A DNA stretch of 37,687 nucleotides from an uncultured Rhodospirillales bacterium. GTDB lineage: Bacteria; Pseudomonadota; Alphaproteobacteria; CACIAM-22H2. Under the pieces are notes generated by a model. The model was not told where the DNA came from, searched no databases, and saw only the letters and a list, made by a program, of their open reading frames with translations. Location: NCBI GenBank assembly GCA_903860935.1, contig CAIOSQ010000232.1, forward strand, positions 1 to 37,687. The letters run 5' to 3'. Below, in pieces: positions 1 through 10,204 of the stretch (the stretch's first letter is position 1; each line of letters opens with the position of its first letter). The position numbers and the translations under genes were made by a program.

Positions 1-1742
1 GGATCGTCGGCGGCGAGGCGCTGCTCCGCGCGCGCCAGCCGCGCCTCGTCGTCCTCGCCGGCGCGCTCGCCGACACGGCGGATCGCGACCAGGGCCTGGA
101 GCGTCTCGACGAGCGGCGCCCACCAGGTCGCGGCGGGCTGATCCTGCCGCACCGCGCGCAGCGCCGCCGCGGCATGTGCCGGAAATTCGGCGCGCAGGGC
201 CGCGCGGTCGGGCGGCGACGCGGCGAGCGCCGCCTCGAGACGCACGAGCGCATCAGCCAGCGACGGATGGGCGGCGATGCGGTCGCGAAGCGGCGCGAGG
301 GCCTGGGCAGGCGACGTTCCGCCGGCGAGGGCCGCGCGCAATGCGGCAATCGCCGCGGCCGGCGTGTCCGCCACGGTCGCCGACACGGACGACGAGGAGA
401 GCGGGGGCAGGGGCGGGGGCGGCGGTGACGAAGAGGCCGGGGCGGCGGCGCGCAACGTCTCGATCTCCGCGCGCAGCCGCCGCATGTCGTCGGTGAGGGC
501 AGCGAGAGCGGCGGCAGCGGCCCCCTCCTCCGCCGCCGGCTTCGGCTCCGGACCAGGCGCGGCGGAGGCCTGCAGCGCGGCGACGGCGGCGGCCGCTGCG
601 GACGCGGCGCGCGCGGTTTCGGCGCGCACCTCGCGGTCGATGGCGTCGATCCGGCCAGCGAGCCCATTCAGCGCCGCGGCAAGCGCGTCGAGGCGCGCAT
701 CGACGCGACGATCCCGTTCCGCCGCGGCATCGCGCTCGCCGCGCGCAGGCTGCAGGGCGGCCAACGTGCGCTCCATCTGGTCGACACGATCGCGCGCGGC
801 GCTCTCGCGCGCCGCCTGCGCGGCATCGCGACCCGGCGCGTTCAGCAGCACGCGCAGATCGAGGGCGAGCGCGGCAACGGCCACCAGCCCGACCAGAAGG
901 ACCGGCCACGGCGCGGCGCGCGCGCGGGCGGGCGAAGCGGGCGGCGGGGCTGTGGGAGGGGCCGGCTCGGGCGCCGCTTTCGGTTCGGACATGGTCTGGG
1001 TCCCCTCCATCCGCTCCGCGCCCGCCGCCATCCCGGCCGCGGCGTCGACCAGCGCGAGCAGGGCGTCCTCGTCGGGCGTGGCGGCGATGGCGACGCGCCG
1101 CCAGCCAAGATCAGCCACCGCCTCGGCGACGGCCGGGCTGAGCGCGAACAGGGTCAGCCGCGACAGCGCGGCGCGCAACTCCGGCGCGGCCGTCACCGCG
1201 GCGAAGGTCGCCGCGCTGCGGGGCGAGAATAGCAGCACACCGTCAAGCACGCCGTCGGCGAGCGCGTCATGGGCCGCGGCGGAAAGCCGCGTCGCGGGCT
1301 CGGCCGCGTAGAGCGCGGCGCGCCCGACCACGAAGCCGCGCGCGGCAAGCGGGCCGGCGAGATCGCCTGCGACGACCCGTCCCGCGACATGGAGCACCGC
1401 GCCCCTCGCCGGGTCGAGCCGCGTGACGACCAGCGCCGCCAGCGCGCGCACGTCGCCGCCGGCGCTCTCGACCGTCGCACAGCCGATCTCGCGGGCCGCC
1501 GCGGCGGTCGCCGGCCCGACGGCGTAGACCGGCAGGTCGCGGCGCGGGCTGCGCAGCGCGAAGGCGCGCACGCCATTGGCCGAGGTGAACAGCAGCGCCT
1601 GCACGCCCTCGAGCGAGAGCGGCGCGAACAGGTCGGGCGCGATGGTCAGGAGCGGCTCGATCGCCGCCTGATGGCCGCGCGCCTCCAGCCGCTCCGCCAG
1701 CGCCTGGGACTCGTCGAGCGGACGCGTGACGAGAAGTCGCAT
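1..1742 (-). CDS. hemD: Uroporphyrinogen-III synthase (HemD) fused in frame to a mitofilin-like membrane protein; C-terminus off the left edge
   Basis: One reading frame runs from ATG at 1742 to the window edge (580 codons) with no stop; I checked it line by line. Residues 1 to about 235 are a HemD domain, which closes and isomerises hydroxymethylbilane to uroporphyrinogen III in haem synthesis: N-terminus MRLLVTRPLDES, then TSANGVRAF and FSPRSAATF. A Pro/Ala-rich linker follows, then one hydrophobic helix (about 279-297), a long Ala/Arg/Glu-rich heptad region (about 300-440), a second Pro-rich linker and a helical segment typical of bacterial mitofilin/COG4223-like proteins. In Alphaproteobacteria hemD and a mitofilin-like gene are usually separate neighbours. 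The start lies 8 bp after hemC, so the two are probably co-transcribed. An internal ATG at 992 has a strong Shine-Dalgarno sequence, so the second half might also be made alone. HemD is certain; the mitofilin label rests on topology and gene order. Confidence 0.85.
   Translation of the reverse strand, partial: MRLLVTRPLDESQALAERLEARGHQAAIEPLLTIAPDLFAPLSLEGVQALLFTSANGVRAFALRSPRRDLPVYAVGPATAAAAREIGCATVESAGGDVRALAALVVTRLDPARGAVLHVAGRVVAGDLAGPLAARGFVVGRAALYAAEPATRLSAAAHDALADGVLDGVLLFSPRSAATFAAVTAAPELRAALSRLTLFALSPAVAEAVADLGWRRVAIAATPDEDALLALVDAAAGMAAGAERMEGTQTMSEPKAAPEPAPPTAPPPASPARARAAPWPVLLVGLVAVAALALDLRVLLNAPGRDAAQAARESAARDRVDQMERTLAALQPARGERDAAAERDRRVDARLDALAAALNGLAGRIDAIDREVRAETARAASAAAAAVAALQASAAPGPEPKPAAEEGAAAAALAALTDDMRRLRAEIETLRAAAPASSSPPPPPLPPLSSSSVSATVADTPAAAIAALRAALAGGTSPAQALAPLRDRIAAHPSLADALVRLEAALAASPPDRAALRAEFPAHAAAALRAVRQDQPAATWWAPLVETLQALVAIRRVGERAGEDDEARLARAEQRLAADD
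990..1008 (-). promoter_or_regulatory. Internal Shine-Dalgarno and in-frame ATG inside the hemD-mitofilin frame
   Basis: On the minus strand GGAGGGGA (1008-1001) lies 8 nt before an in-frame ATG (992-990) that would begin MSEPKAAPEP. It sits exactly at the junction between the HemD domain and the Pro-rich linker. This is where a separate mitofilin-like gene would be expected to start, so it may be a leftover or still active ribosome binding site giving a shorter second product. Use of the site is inferred. Confidence 0.5.
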
Positions 1743-1750
1743 GGGCGGCG

Positions 1751-2686
1751 TCAGGCCACGCGCGGGAAGTCGTCGCCGGCCATCTCCAGGATGCCGAGCC
1801 CGACCTCGCGCCCCAGCGCCTCGCCCTCGCCCGCCGGCGCCGAAAGGCTGAAGCGCCAGGCACGGCGCCCGTCGGGCTGCGCCACCAGACCGGTGAGCGA
1901 GAGGAGCCCGTCCACGAGGCGGGCATGGCCCGCGATCGGCGTGCGGCAATTGCCCTCGAGCTGGGCCAGCATCGCCCGCTCCGCACCGACGGCAAGACGG
2001 GTCGGCGCATGATCGATGGCGGCAAGATAGCCGCCGAGCCGCGCATCGCCGCCGCGGATCTCGCACCCCACCGCGCCCTGGCCGACGGCGGGCAGCATCT
2101 CGTCGGCGTCGAGCAGACAGGTGATCCTGTCCGTGAGACCAAGCCGGTTGAGCCCGGCGGCGGCGAGCAGGATGGCGTCAAACTCGCCGCTCTCGACCTT
2201 GCGCAGCCGCGTGTCGACATTGCCGCGCAGCATGGACAGGACGACGTCGTCGCGCTGCGCCAGGATCTGGGACTGGCGGCGCAGGGCCGACGTGCCGATC
2301 CGCGCGCCGGCGGGCAGGGTCGACAGGCCGCTGCACGGGACGCGCGCGATCAACGCGTCGCGCGGATCCTCGCGCGGCAGCATCGCCGCCAGCGCGAAGG
2401 GCCCAGGCAGCGCCGCCGGCAGGTCCTTGACCGAATGCACGGCGAGATCGATGGCACCGGCGGCCAGCGCCTCCTCGAGTTCCTTGGTGAACAATCCCTT
2501 GCCGCCGATCGCCGAGAGCGGCCGGTCCTGGATCCGGTCTCCGGTCGTGCGGATGACGACGATCTCGATGGCGCCAGGCGCGGCGAGGTCGGGCCAGGAC
2601 GCGGCGAGGGCGCCGCGGACGAGGTCGGCCTGGGCGAGCGCGAGGGCCGAGCCGCGGGTCCCGAGCCTGAGGATGGGTGTGCTCAT
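1751..2686 (-). CDS. hemC: Hydroxymethylbilane synthase (porphobilinogen deaminase)
   Basis: A cytoplasmic enzyme of haem synthesis that joins four porphobilinogen molecules into hydroxymethylbilane, the substrate of the HemD domain encoded next. The 311-residue length is normal for the family. The N-terminus reads [15 protein letters not shown]. The catalytic Asp is D88 in HSVKDLP, the substrate-binding arginines lie in GTSALRRQ (131-138) and LRGNVDTRL (153-161), and C247 in [12 protein letters not shown] is the expected dipyrromethane cofactor attachment site. The ATG at 2686 has no recognisable Shine-Dalgarno. A GATAAA box ends only 8 bp upstream, so the transcript may have little or no leader. 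The gene diverges from acs. Confidence 0.97.
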   Translation of the reverse strand: MSTPILRLGTRGSALALAQADLVRGALAASWPDLAAPGAIEIVVIRTTGDRIQDRPLSAIGGKGLFTKELEEALAAGAIDLAVHSVKDLPAALPGPFALAAMLPREDPRDALIARVPCSGLSTLPAGARIGTSALRRQSQILAQRDDVVLSMLRGNVDTRLRKVESGEFDAILLAAAGLNRLGLTDRITCLLDADEMLPAVGQGAVGCEIRGGDARLGGYLAAIDHAPTRLAVGAERAMLAQLEGNCRTPIAGHARLVDGLLSLTGLVAQPDGRRAWRFSLSAPAGEGEALGREVGLGILEMAGDDFPRVA

Positions 2687-2838
2687 GGCTGTCGTTTATC
2701 AGGGCCGGACCGCCGTCGCCAGTTCGGGTACAAAATCGGCCCAGCGTCTTGTGCGCGGCGATGGCCGTAGATAAAGAGTGGCGTTACCCGGGGGGCCCGG
2801 AGCGCCTCGGAAGCCGCGTCATGCAGGGAGAGACAGCC
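2687..2838. promoter_or_regulatory. Divergent promoter region between hemC and acs
   Basis: A 152-bp gap between two divergent genes must hold both promoters. On the minus strand GATAAA (2700-2695) could be a -10 for hemC, with only a poor -35 upstream. On the plus strand TTGTGC (2749-2754) and TAGATAAAG (2768-2776) could serve acs, but the spacing is short. No clear operator was seen. Confidence 0.35.
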
Positions 2839-4782
<1,944 letters not shown>

Positions 4783-4813
4783 GCCCGGCACCCTTCGGAC
4801 GGTCGCGGCCGCG

Positions 4814-5239
4814 ATGAGCCCGAAGGGCTGCCTCTCGACCTCGATCGTCCTGCTCCTCGCCGCGTGGTCGCTGCTGGTCGGCGGCCTCGTGGTGGCGGGC
4901 TGGTTGGGCGCCGAGATCCTGGACTTCGCGCTGCGCGTCCTGCTCGGCGGCGACGGTCATGCCGCGCGGATCGCCCGCGACATGCTGGAGGCCCTGCGCG
5001 CGATCGGCTTCGGCGTGATGGCAGGTCTCTGGGCCATCGGCGCGGCGGTGCTCTGCGCGCTCTGGATCTCGTTCCGGCGCGGCGCCGCCCAGGAGCGCAT
5101 GATGACCGAGACCACGCTGCGGCGCGGGCGCGTGGTCGACATCGAGGTCGTCGAGATCGACGCGCGACGGGATCAGGCGGGCATGAAGGACGTCACGCCG
5201 AAGCGCCCGGACGAATTGCCGCCGCCCGGCAAGGGCTGA
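4814..5239 (+). CDS. Small two-helix membrane protein of unknown function
   Basis: A 141-residue protein that I cannot assign to a family. It has two strongly hydrophobic segments, about residues 10-34 (IVLLLAAWSLLVGGLVVAGW) and 62-85 (AIGFGVMAGLWAIGAAVLCA). Between them is a short loop with charged residues, and after them a hydrophilic tail rich in Arg, Asp and Glu ending in Pro/Gly. The basic segment SFRRGAAQER after the second helix suggests that both termini are cytoplasmic. It starts 31 bp after acs on the same strand and may be read through from it, but nothing in the sequence ties it to acetate use. Its stop lies only 4 bp from the convergent stop of the ABC transporter gene. Codon use looks like that of its neighbours, which supports it as a real gene. 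Confidence 0.7.
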   Translation: MSPKGCLSTSIVLLLAAWSLLVGGLVVAGWLGAEILDFALRVLLGGDGHAARIARDMLEALRAIGFGVMAGLWAIGAAVLCALWISFRRGAAQERMMTETTLRRGRVVDIEVVEIDARRDQAGMKDVTPKRPDELPPPGKG

Positions 5240-5243
5240 CGCG

Positions 5244-6947
5244 CTATCGCGTCCGCGGCGGCGTGCCGCCGGGGAAGCTCCATTCACGGCCGTGGAAGGT
5301 GCGCAGGGCCGCCCGATGTCCAATGGAGACGATCGCGGTGTCCGGAAGCCGTGCACAGAGCAGCGCGTAGAGATCGGCCTCCGCGGCCTCGTCGAGCGCG
5401 GCGGTCGCCTCGTCGAGGAAGAGCCAGTCCGGCTTGAGGACAAGGGCGCGCGCGATCGCGACGCGCTGCTGCTCGCCACCGGACAGGCGCTGCGCCCAAT
5501 GCGCCGTCTCGTCCAGCGCGCGCACGAGATGCGCGAGCCCGACATCGCGCAGCGCCGCGGCGAGATCGGACTCGCTCGCCGCCGTACCGCGATCGGGATA
5601 GCGCAGCGCGGCACCCAACGTGCCGATCGGCAGATAGGGCCGCTGCGGCAGGAAGAGCGGCCGCGCCGTCGCCGGCACCTCGATCCGCCCGGCGCCGAAG
5701 GGCCAGATCCCGGCCAGCGCGCGGAACAGGGTCGACTTGCCGGATCCGGAGGCGCCGGTGACGAGCACGCGCTCGCCCGGACGGATCGCGAGGTCGATGC
5801 CCCGCGCCAGGATCCGTCCGTCGGGCAAGGCGAGGCTGACACCGTCCAGCGCGATCCCCGCGCCGTGCGCCGGCTCGAGCACGATCGAGCCGCCGGGGGT
5901 GTCGGACGCGGCGGCGCGATCGATCGCGCGCTCGAAGCCGGTCAGCCGCTCCACCACCGCGCGCCACTGCGCGATGTCGGAATAGGCATCGACGAAGAAG
6001 CTCAGCGCGCCCTGCACCTGACCGAAGGCACCGGCGATCTGGGTCAGGCCGCCCAGGGGAATGGCGCCGGAGAAGTAGCGCGGCGCGGCGACCACGATCG
6101 GGAAGATGCTGGCCGCGAGGCCATAGAAGGTCGACACGGCGAAGATGTTCTTCTGCACCGACATCAGTTGGCGCCAGTTGCGAGCGACCGCCGCGAAGGC
6201 CGCGAGGAAGCCGCGCTGCTCATCGGCCTCGCTGCGATGAAGCGCCACCGCCTCCGCGTTCTCCCGAAAGCGTACCAGACCGAAACGGAAATCCGCCTCG
6301 TGACGCTGCTGCTCGAAGGTGAGGCCGATCAGCCGTCGCCCGATGAGATGGGTCAGTATCGTCCCGGCGATCGCGTAGACGATCGCGACCAGCACCATGT
6401 AGCCGGGCACTTCGATTCCGGCGACGAGGAGGCTGCCCGAGAGGTGCCAGAGGATCAGGATGAAAGACCCGAGGGTCACGATCTGCTGCAGCAGGTCGAG
6501 CGTCAGACGCAGCGTCACGTCGACGAAGAGCTTGAGATCCTCGGCGATGCGCTGGTCAGGGTTGTCTGTGCTGCGGTCGATGAGCTGGATGCGGTAATAG
6601 GCGCGCGCCGCGAGCCAGCGCCCGACGAAGCGCTCCGTCAGCCAGCCGCGCCAGCGGATGCGCAGCCACATGCTGAAATAGAGCCGCATCAGCCCGAAGA
6701 TCACATAGACGAGGACGATGGCGGCCCAATCCCAGAGCAGCCGCCGGAACGCCGTCTCGTCACGATCCTGCAGCGCGTTGAAGAAATCGCCGTTCCAGGC
6801 GTTGAGCCGGACATTGAGATAGACGAGGAAGAGGCTGATCGAGACGATCGCGATCAGCAGCACGAGGCCGGGGCCGCGATCCTCGCCGACCCAGTAGGGC
6901 CGCGTCAGCGCCCAGAGGTCGCGCAGGAAAAGCCGCAGCTTGCGCAT
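5244..6947 (-). CDS. YddA/SbmA-type ABC transporter, fused permease and ATPase
   Basis: A 567-residue inner-membrane half transporter with its ATPase on the same chain. The N-terminal half has about six hydrophobic segments (the first at about 26-45) and carries [13 protein letters not shown], a hallmark of the SbmA/BacA and ABCD-like membrane domain (ABC_membrane_2). The ATPase half has Walker [10 protein letters not shown] (about 400), signature LSGGEQQR (about 487), Walker B LFLDEAT (about 507) and the switch histidine in SIGHRA. ATG 6947 is preceded by GGAGGCGAGGG, an excellent ribosome site; the open frame extends further upstream, but that part is an Arg-rich shadow. Relatives include YddA and vitamin B12/BacA-related transporters; the substrate cannot be told from sequence. 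The small SDHAF4-like gene lies 35 bp upstream on the same strand. Confidence 0.9.
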   Translation of the reverse strand: MRKLRLFLRDLWALTRPYWVGEDRGPGLVLLIAIVSISLFLVYLNVRLNAWNGDFFNALQDRDETAFRRLLWDWAAIVLVYVIFGLMRLYFSMWLRIRWRGWLTERFVGRWLAARAYYRIQLIDRSTDNPDQRIAEDLKLFVDVTLRLTLDLLQQIVTLGSFILILWHLSGSLLVAGIEVPGYMVLVAIVYAIAGTILTHLIGRRLIGLTFEQQRHEADFRFGLVRFRENAEAVALHRSEADEQRGFLAAFAAVARNWRQLMSVQKNIFAVSTFYGLAASIFPIVVAAPRYFSGAIPLGGLTQIAGAFGQVQGALSFFVDAYSDIAQWRAVVERLTGFERAIDRAAASDTPGGSIVLEPAHGAGIALDGVSLALPDGRILARGIDLAIRPGERVLVTGASGSGKSTLFRALAGIWPFGAGRIEVPATARPLFLPQRPYLPIGTLGAALRYPDRGTAASESDLAAALRDVGLAHLVRALDETAHWAQRLSGGEQQRVAIARALVLKPDWLFLDEATAALDEAAEADLYALLCARLPDTAIVSIGHRAALRTFHGREWSFPGGTPPRTR

Positions 6948-6982
6948 CCCTCGCCTCCGTCCTCGCCGCCCCCTGCCTGGCC

Positions 6983-7225
6983 TCAGAAATCCACGCAGCG
7001 TCCGTCGCGTTCCCAGTCGCCGTAGCGTGTGGGCTCGAGCCCCTTGGGCCCGCCCAGTTCGGCCGGTCGCGCGGCGGCCGGAACGGGTGCGGCGACGGAG
7101 GCGGGCGCGGCGGTCTCGGGTCCTGGTGGTGCGGAGGCTGCCCCTGCTCCCGGCGCTGCTTGGCTGGCGGGCGCGGCGGCGGCGGGCATGGCAGGCCGAT
7201 AACGGCCCTCGTCGGAGATGCTCAT
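6983..7225 (-). CDS. SDHAF4-like protein (DUF1674)
   Basis: An 80-residue protein. Its last 23 residues, beginning [20 protein letters not shown] and ending VDF, are the conserved core of DUF1674, the bacterial relative of succinate dehydrogenase assembly factor 4. In mitochondria that factor binds the flavinated SdhA subunit and helps it join SdhB. The first 55 residues are low-complexity Ala/Pro and probably disordered, as is common in the family. The gene is divergent from htpX, a pairing that recurs in Alphaproteobacteria. The family assignment rests on the C-terminal motif alone, but that motif is distinctive. The role in complex II assembly is inferred from the eukaryotic protein. Confidence 0.85.
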   Translation of the reverse strand: MSISDEGRYRPAMPAAAAPASQAAPGAGAASAPPGPETAAPASVAAPVPAAARPAELGGPKGLEPTRYGDWERDGRCVDF

Positions 7226-7262
7226 GCGGCCGATCTAGGCCCCTCGGTGGCGCACGGCAAGG

Positions 7263-7291
7263 CTTGATTCGCCCGGCGGGTCCGGCCACAT
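7263..7291 (+). promoter_or_regulatory. Candidate heat-shock (RpoH/sigma-32) promoter of htpX
   Basis: CTTGAT (7263-7268), a 17-bp spacer and CCACAT (7286-7291) resemble the sigma-32 pattern of CTTGAA-like and CCCCAT-like boxes. Initiation would fall near 7298, giving a leader of about 38 nt before the htpX ATG. HtpX is a classic heat-shock protease, which supports the assignment. The -10 differs from consensus at one inner base, so the call is tentative. Confidence 0.4.
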
Positions 7292-7335
7292 GCTGCGCTG
7301 GGATCCGGCAGATCCCGTCCGGAGGCACAAGACCC

Positions 7336-8328
7336 ATGAACTACGCACGCACGGCTTTGCTGATGGCCGCGATGACCGGCCTGTTCCTGGCGCTTGGCTG
7401 GGCGCTGGGCGGATCGCAGGGGATGACGATCGCACTGGTCGTCGCCTGCGGCATGAACGTCTTTTCTTATTGGTTCTCGGACCGCCTCGTCCTGCGCATG
7501 TACGGCGCGCGCGAGATCGGCGAGGCCGAGGCCCCGCATCTCTTCCGCATGGTCCGCGACCTTGCGGCGCGCGCGCAGATGCCGATGCCGCGCGTCTACA
7601 TCATGGACGACGACCAGCCCAACGCCTTCGCCACCGGCCGCAATCCCGAAAACGCCGCGGTCGCGGCGACCACCGGGCTGCTGCGCATGCTCGAGCCGCG
7701 CGAGGTCGCGGCCGTGATGGCGCACGAGCTGGCGCATGTCCGCAACCGCGACTCGCTGATCATGACGGTGACCGCGACGCTCGCCGGCGCGATCGGGATG
7801 CTGGCCAATTTCGGCATGATGTTCGGCGCCGGGGCACGCGACAGCGAGGGCCGTCCCAACCCGCTCGGCGCGATCCTCGGCATCGCCGCCGCCATCCTCG
7901 CGCCGCTGGTCGCCGGCCTCGTGCAGATGGCGATCAGCCGCAGCCGCGAATACGAGGCCGACCGCGTCGGCGCCGAGATCTGCGGCGATCCGACGGCGCT
8001 CGCCTCCGCGCTCGACAAGATCAGCCGCGGCGCGCAGGCGATCCACAACGACCGTGCCGAGGCCAATCCGGCGAGCGCGCATCTGTTCATCGTGAACCCA
8101 CTCGCCGGCGGCACGCGCGACAGCCTGTTCTCGACGCATCCTGCGACCGAGAACCGCATCGCCCAGCTTCTCGCCCTGGCGCGCGATCGTGGCATGGCGC
8201 CGCTGCACCGCGCCACGTCGCCGCAGACGCAGCGCGCACCGCAGAGCCCCTCGCAGGGCAGCCGCCCCGCGCGCGGGCCCTGGGGCGGGGGCGGGGGCGG
8301 TGGCCGCCGCCGCGGACCCTGGGGGTGA
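7336..8328 (+). CDS. htpX: Membrane zinc metalloprotease HtpX
   Basis: An inner-membrane M48-family protease that degrades damaged membrane proteins together with FtsH. Of its 330 residues, two hydrophobic helices lie at the N-terminus (about 5-25 and 30-48). The zinc site is H130-E131-L-A-H134 in [13 protein letters not shown], and the third ligand is the Glu in [15 protein letters not shown]. More hydrophobic segments lie around residues 145-200. The tail is an unusual Pro/Arg/Gly-rich stretch ending in a run of seven glycines and RRRGPWG, probably flexible. ATG 7336 follows CCGGAGGCACAAG, a good ribosome site. Its stop overlaps the rsmB start (GTGA), so the two are translationally coupled. 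Confidence 0.96.
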   Translation: MNYARTALLMAAMTGLFLALGWALGGSQGMTIALVVACGMNVFSYWFSDRLVLRMYGAREIGEAEAPHLFRMVRDLAARAQMPMPRVYIMDDDQPNAFATGRNPENAAVAATTGLLRMLEPREVAAVMAHELAHVRNRDSLIMTVTATLAGAIGMLANFGMMFGAGARDSEGRPNPLGAILGIAAAILAPLVAGLVQMAISRSREYEADRVGAEICGDPTALASALDKISRGAQAIHNDRAEANPASAHLFIVNPLAGGTRDSLFSTHPATENRIAQLLALARDRGMAPLHRATSPQTQRAPQSPSQGSRPARGPWGGGGGGGRRRGPWG

Positions 8329-9653
8329 GCGCCGCATCTGGACCGGCGGGATTTCCGGCACGTCACGCGGCGCATACGCTTCTCGCCGCCGTCCTCCACC
8401 GCCGCCAGTCGCTCGACGAGGCGATCGAGCGCTGCACCGCCTACGGCGCGCTCGAGACGCGTGACCGCGCCTTCGCGCGGTTGATCGTCGCCACGACGCT
8501 GCGACGTCTCGGACAGATCGACGCGGTGCTCGCCCGCCTCATCGCCCGCGAGCTGCCACCCCGGGCGGCGCCGGCACGCGACGCGCTGCGCATCGGCGCG
8601 GCCCAGCTTCTCTTCCTCGGCAGCCCGCCCCATGCGGCGGTGGGAACCGCCGTCGCCCTGCTCTCCGGCCGTCTCGCCACCTTCCGCGGCATGGTCAACG
8701 CCGTGCTTCGCCGCATCGCGACCGACGGGCCGGCACTCCTCGTCGATAGCGACGAGCGCGACAACCTGCCGGCGTGGCTGCGCGACTCCTGGATCGCAGC
8801 TCACGGCGCGGAGACGACCCGCGCGATCGCCGCGTCGATCGCCTGCGATCCGCCGCTCGACCTCAGCCTGCGCGACGGCGACACGGCGCTCTGGGCGGAG
8901 CGGCTCTCGGCGCACGTGCTGCCGACCGGCACCCTGCGGCGCACCGCTGGCGGCGCGCCCCCCGAGTTGCCCGGCTACGCGGAGGGCGCCTGGTGGGTCC
9001 AGGACGCCGCGGCGACGCTGCCGGCGCGGCTGCTCGGCGATGTCCGCGGACGGCAGGTGATCGATCTCTGCGCCGCGCCCGGCGGCAAGACCGCGCAACT
9101 CGCGGCGGCGGGCGCGCACGTGACCGCCGTCGAGCGAAGCGCGGCGCGGCTGGCGCGGCTGGCGGCCAATCTCACGCGGCTCGGCCTCTGCGCACAGACC
9201 GTCTGCGCCGACGCCGCGCTCTGGCGACCGGACGCCCCCGCACAGGCCGTGCTGCTCGACGCGCCCTGCTCGGCGACAGGCACCGCGCGGCGCAATCCCG
9301 ACATGCCGCATCTGCGCCGCGCAGAGGATGTCGCCCGCATCCTGCCGCTGCAGGCGCGGCTGCTCGACGCCGCCGCGGAGATGACCGCGCCGGGCGGCAC
9401 GCTGGTCTACTGCGTGTGCTCCCTGCAGCCCGAGGAAGGCCCGGGACAGGTGGAGGCGTTCCTCGCGCGCCGTCCGGATTTCGCTCGCCACCCCGTCACC
9501 GCGGCGGAGATCGGCGGCCTCGCCGAATGCATCGACGCAGCCGGCGATCTGCGCACCCTGCCCTGCCATCTCGCGGCGGAGGGTGGTCTCGACGGCTTCC
9601 ACGCCGCGCGGCTGGTGCGCGGCGGAGATGCGCCGCAGACGCGGGCGCGCTAG
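8325..9653 (+). CDS. rsmB: 16S rRNA cytosine-C5 methyltransferase RsmB
   Basis: Methylates a cytosine of 16S rRNA (C967 in E. coli) with S-adenosylmethionine. The 442 residues comprise an N-terminal NusB-like RNA-binding domain (about 10-140) and a Rossmann-type methyltransferase domain. The latter has the SAM loop [10 protein letters not shown] (about 247-256), the catalytic PC motif in [15 protein letters not shown] (Cys315) and the product-release cysteine in [12 protein letters not shown] (Cys365). The start is GTG 8325, which overlaps the htpX stop as GTGA and gives the expected N-terminus. The open frame extends far upstream, but only as an Arg-rich shadow of htpX. lptE follows after 13 bp. 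Confidence 0.93.
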   Translation: MSAASGPAGFPARHAAHTLLAAVLHRRQSLDEAIERCTAYGALETRDRAFARLIVATTLRRLGQIDAVLARLIARELPPRAAPARDALRIGAAQLLFLGSPPHAAVGTAVALLSGRLATFRGMVNAVLRRIATDGPALLVDSDERDNLPAWLRDSWIAAHGAETTRAIAASIACDPPLDLSLRDGDTALWAERLSAHVLPTGTLRRTAGGAPPELPGYAEGAWWVQDAAATLPARLLGDVRGRQVIDLCAAPGGKTAQLAAAGAHVTAVERSAARLARLAANLTRLGLCAQTVCADAALWRPDAPAQAVLLDAPCSATGTARRNPDMPHLRRAEDVARILPLQARLLDAAAEMTAPGGTLVYCVCSLQPEEGPGQVEAFLARRPDFARHPVTAAEIGGLAECIDAAGDLRTLPCHLAAEGGLDGFHAARLVRGGDAPQTRAR

Positions 9654-9666
9654 GCTCGCCGCGTCC

Positions 9667-10191
9667 ATGACGCGCCGTATCGTCCTCGCCCTTCCCCTCC
9701 TCGCCCTCGTAGCAACCGGCCTCGGCGGCTGCGGGTTCGAGCCGCTCTATGGCCGCTTCGGCGACGTCTCGATCGCCGACGACCTCGCGCAGATCCGCAT
9801 CCAGCCGATCGCCAACCGCTCCGGGCAGATCCTGCGCAACCACCTGATCGACGGGCTGCAGCCGCGCGGCGAATCGCAGCCCACCACCTACACGCTCGCG
9901 ATCGAACTCATCGAGCCTCAGCCGCAGGATCTCGGCATCTCGCGCACCGAGTCGGTCGTGCGCTACGGCTACGTCGCCCAGGCCAATTGCCGCCTCCTCG
10001 ATGCGTCCGGGCGGGAGATCTGGCGCGGGCGCGCGGCGAGTTCGACCAGCTACGAGGTCACCAACTCGCAATTCGCCACGCTCGCCGGGCTGAACAACGC
10101 CCGCGACCGCGTGATGGAAGAGATCTCGATCGACGTGAAGGCGCAGCTGGCGGCGCTGTTCCGCGCGCGCCGCGCCGTGCGAAACGGCTGA
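9667..10191 (+). CDS. lptE: LPS-assembly lipoprotein LptE
   Basis: A 174-residue outer-membrane lipoprotein that plugs the LptD barrel and helps insert lipopolysaccharide into the outer leaflet. The signal sequence MTRRIVLALPLLALVATG ends in the lipobox LGGC, with Cys22 as the lipidated residue. It is followed directly by GFEPLYG, the typical start of mature alphaproteobacterial LptE. The rest alternates short strands and polar segments as the family does. ATG 9667 was chosen because only it places the signal peptide at the N-terminus. The gene sits 13 bp after rsmB and converges on lptD with 13 bp between the stops. In many Alphaproteobacteria lptE lies between leuS and holA instead. Confidence 0.85.
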   Translation: MTRRIVLALPLLALVATGLGGCGFEPLYGRFGDVSIADDLAQIRIQPIANRSGQILRNHLIDGLQPRGESQPTTYTLAIELIEPQPQDLGISRTESVVRYGYVAQANCRLLDASGREIWRGRAASSTSYEVTNSQFATLAGLNNARDRVMEEISIDVKAQLAALFRARRAVRNG

Positions 10192-10204
10192 GCGCGACAC
10201 TCCG

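Noticed and set aside
6948-7337. N-terminal extension of the ABC transporter up to 7337
   Set aside because: The extension is Arg-rich shadow of the SDHAF4-like gene. ATG 6947 has a strong ribosome site and begins the conserved membrane domain.
8281-8328. G-rich run at the end of htpX as a separate element or sequencing error
   Set aside because: It stays in frame, encodes a Gly/Arg tail and ends in the GTGA overlap with rsmB, so it is best read as ordinary coding sequence.
7596-9668. A 690-codon minus-strand frame across htpX and rsmB
   Set aside because: It covers two well-supported plus-strand genes and shows only low-complexity Arg/Ala/Gly sequence, as expected from third-position GC bias.
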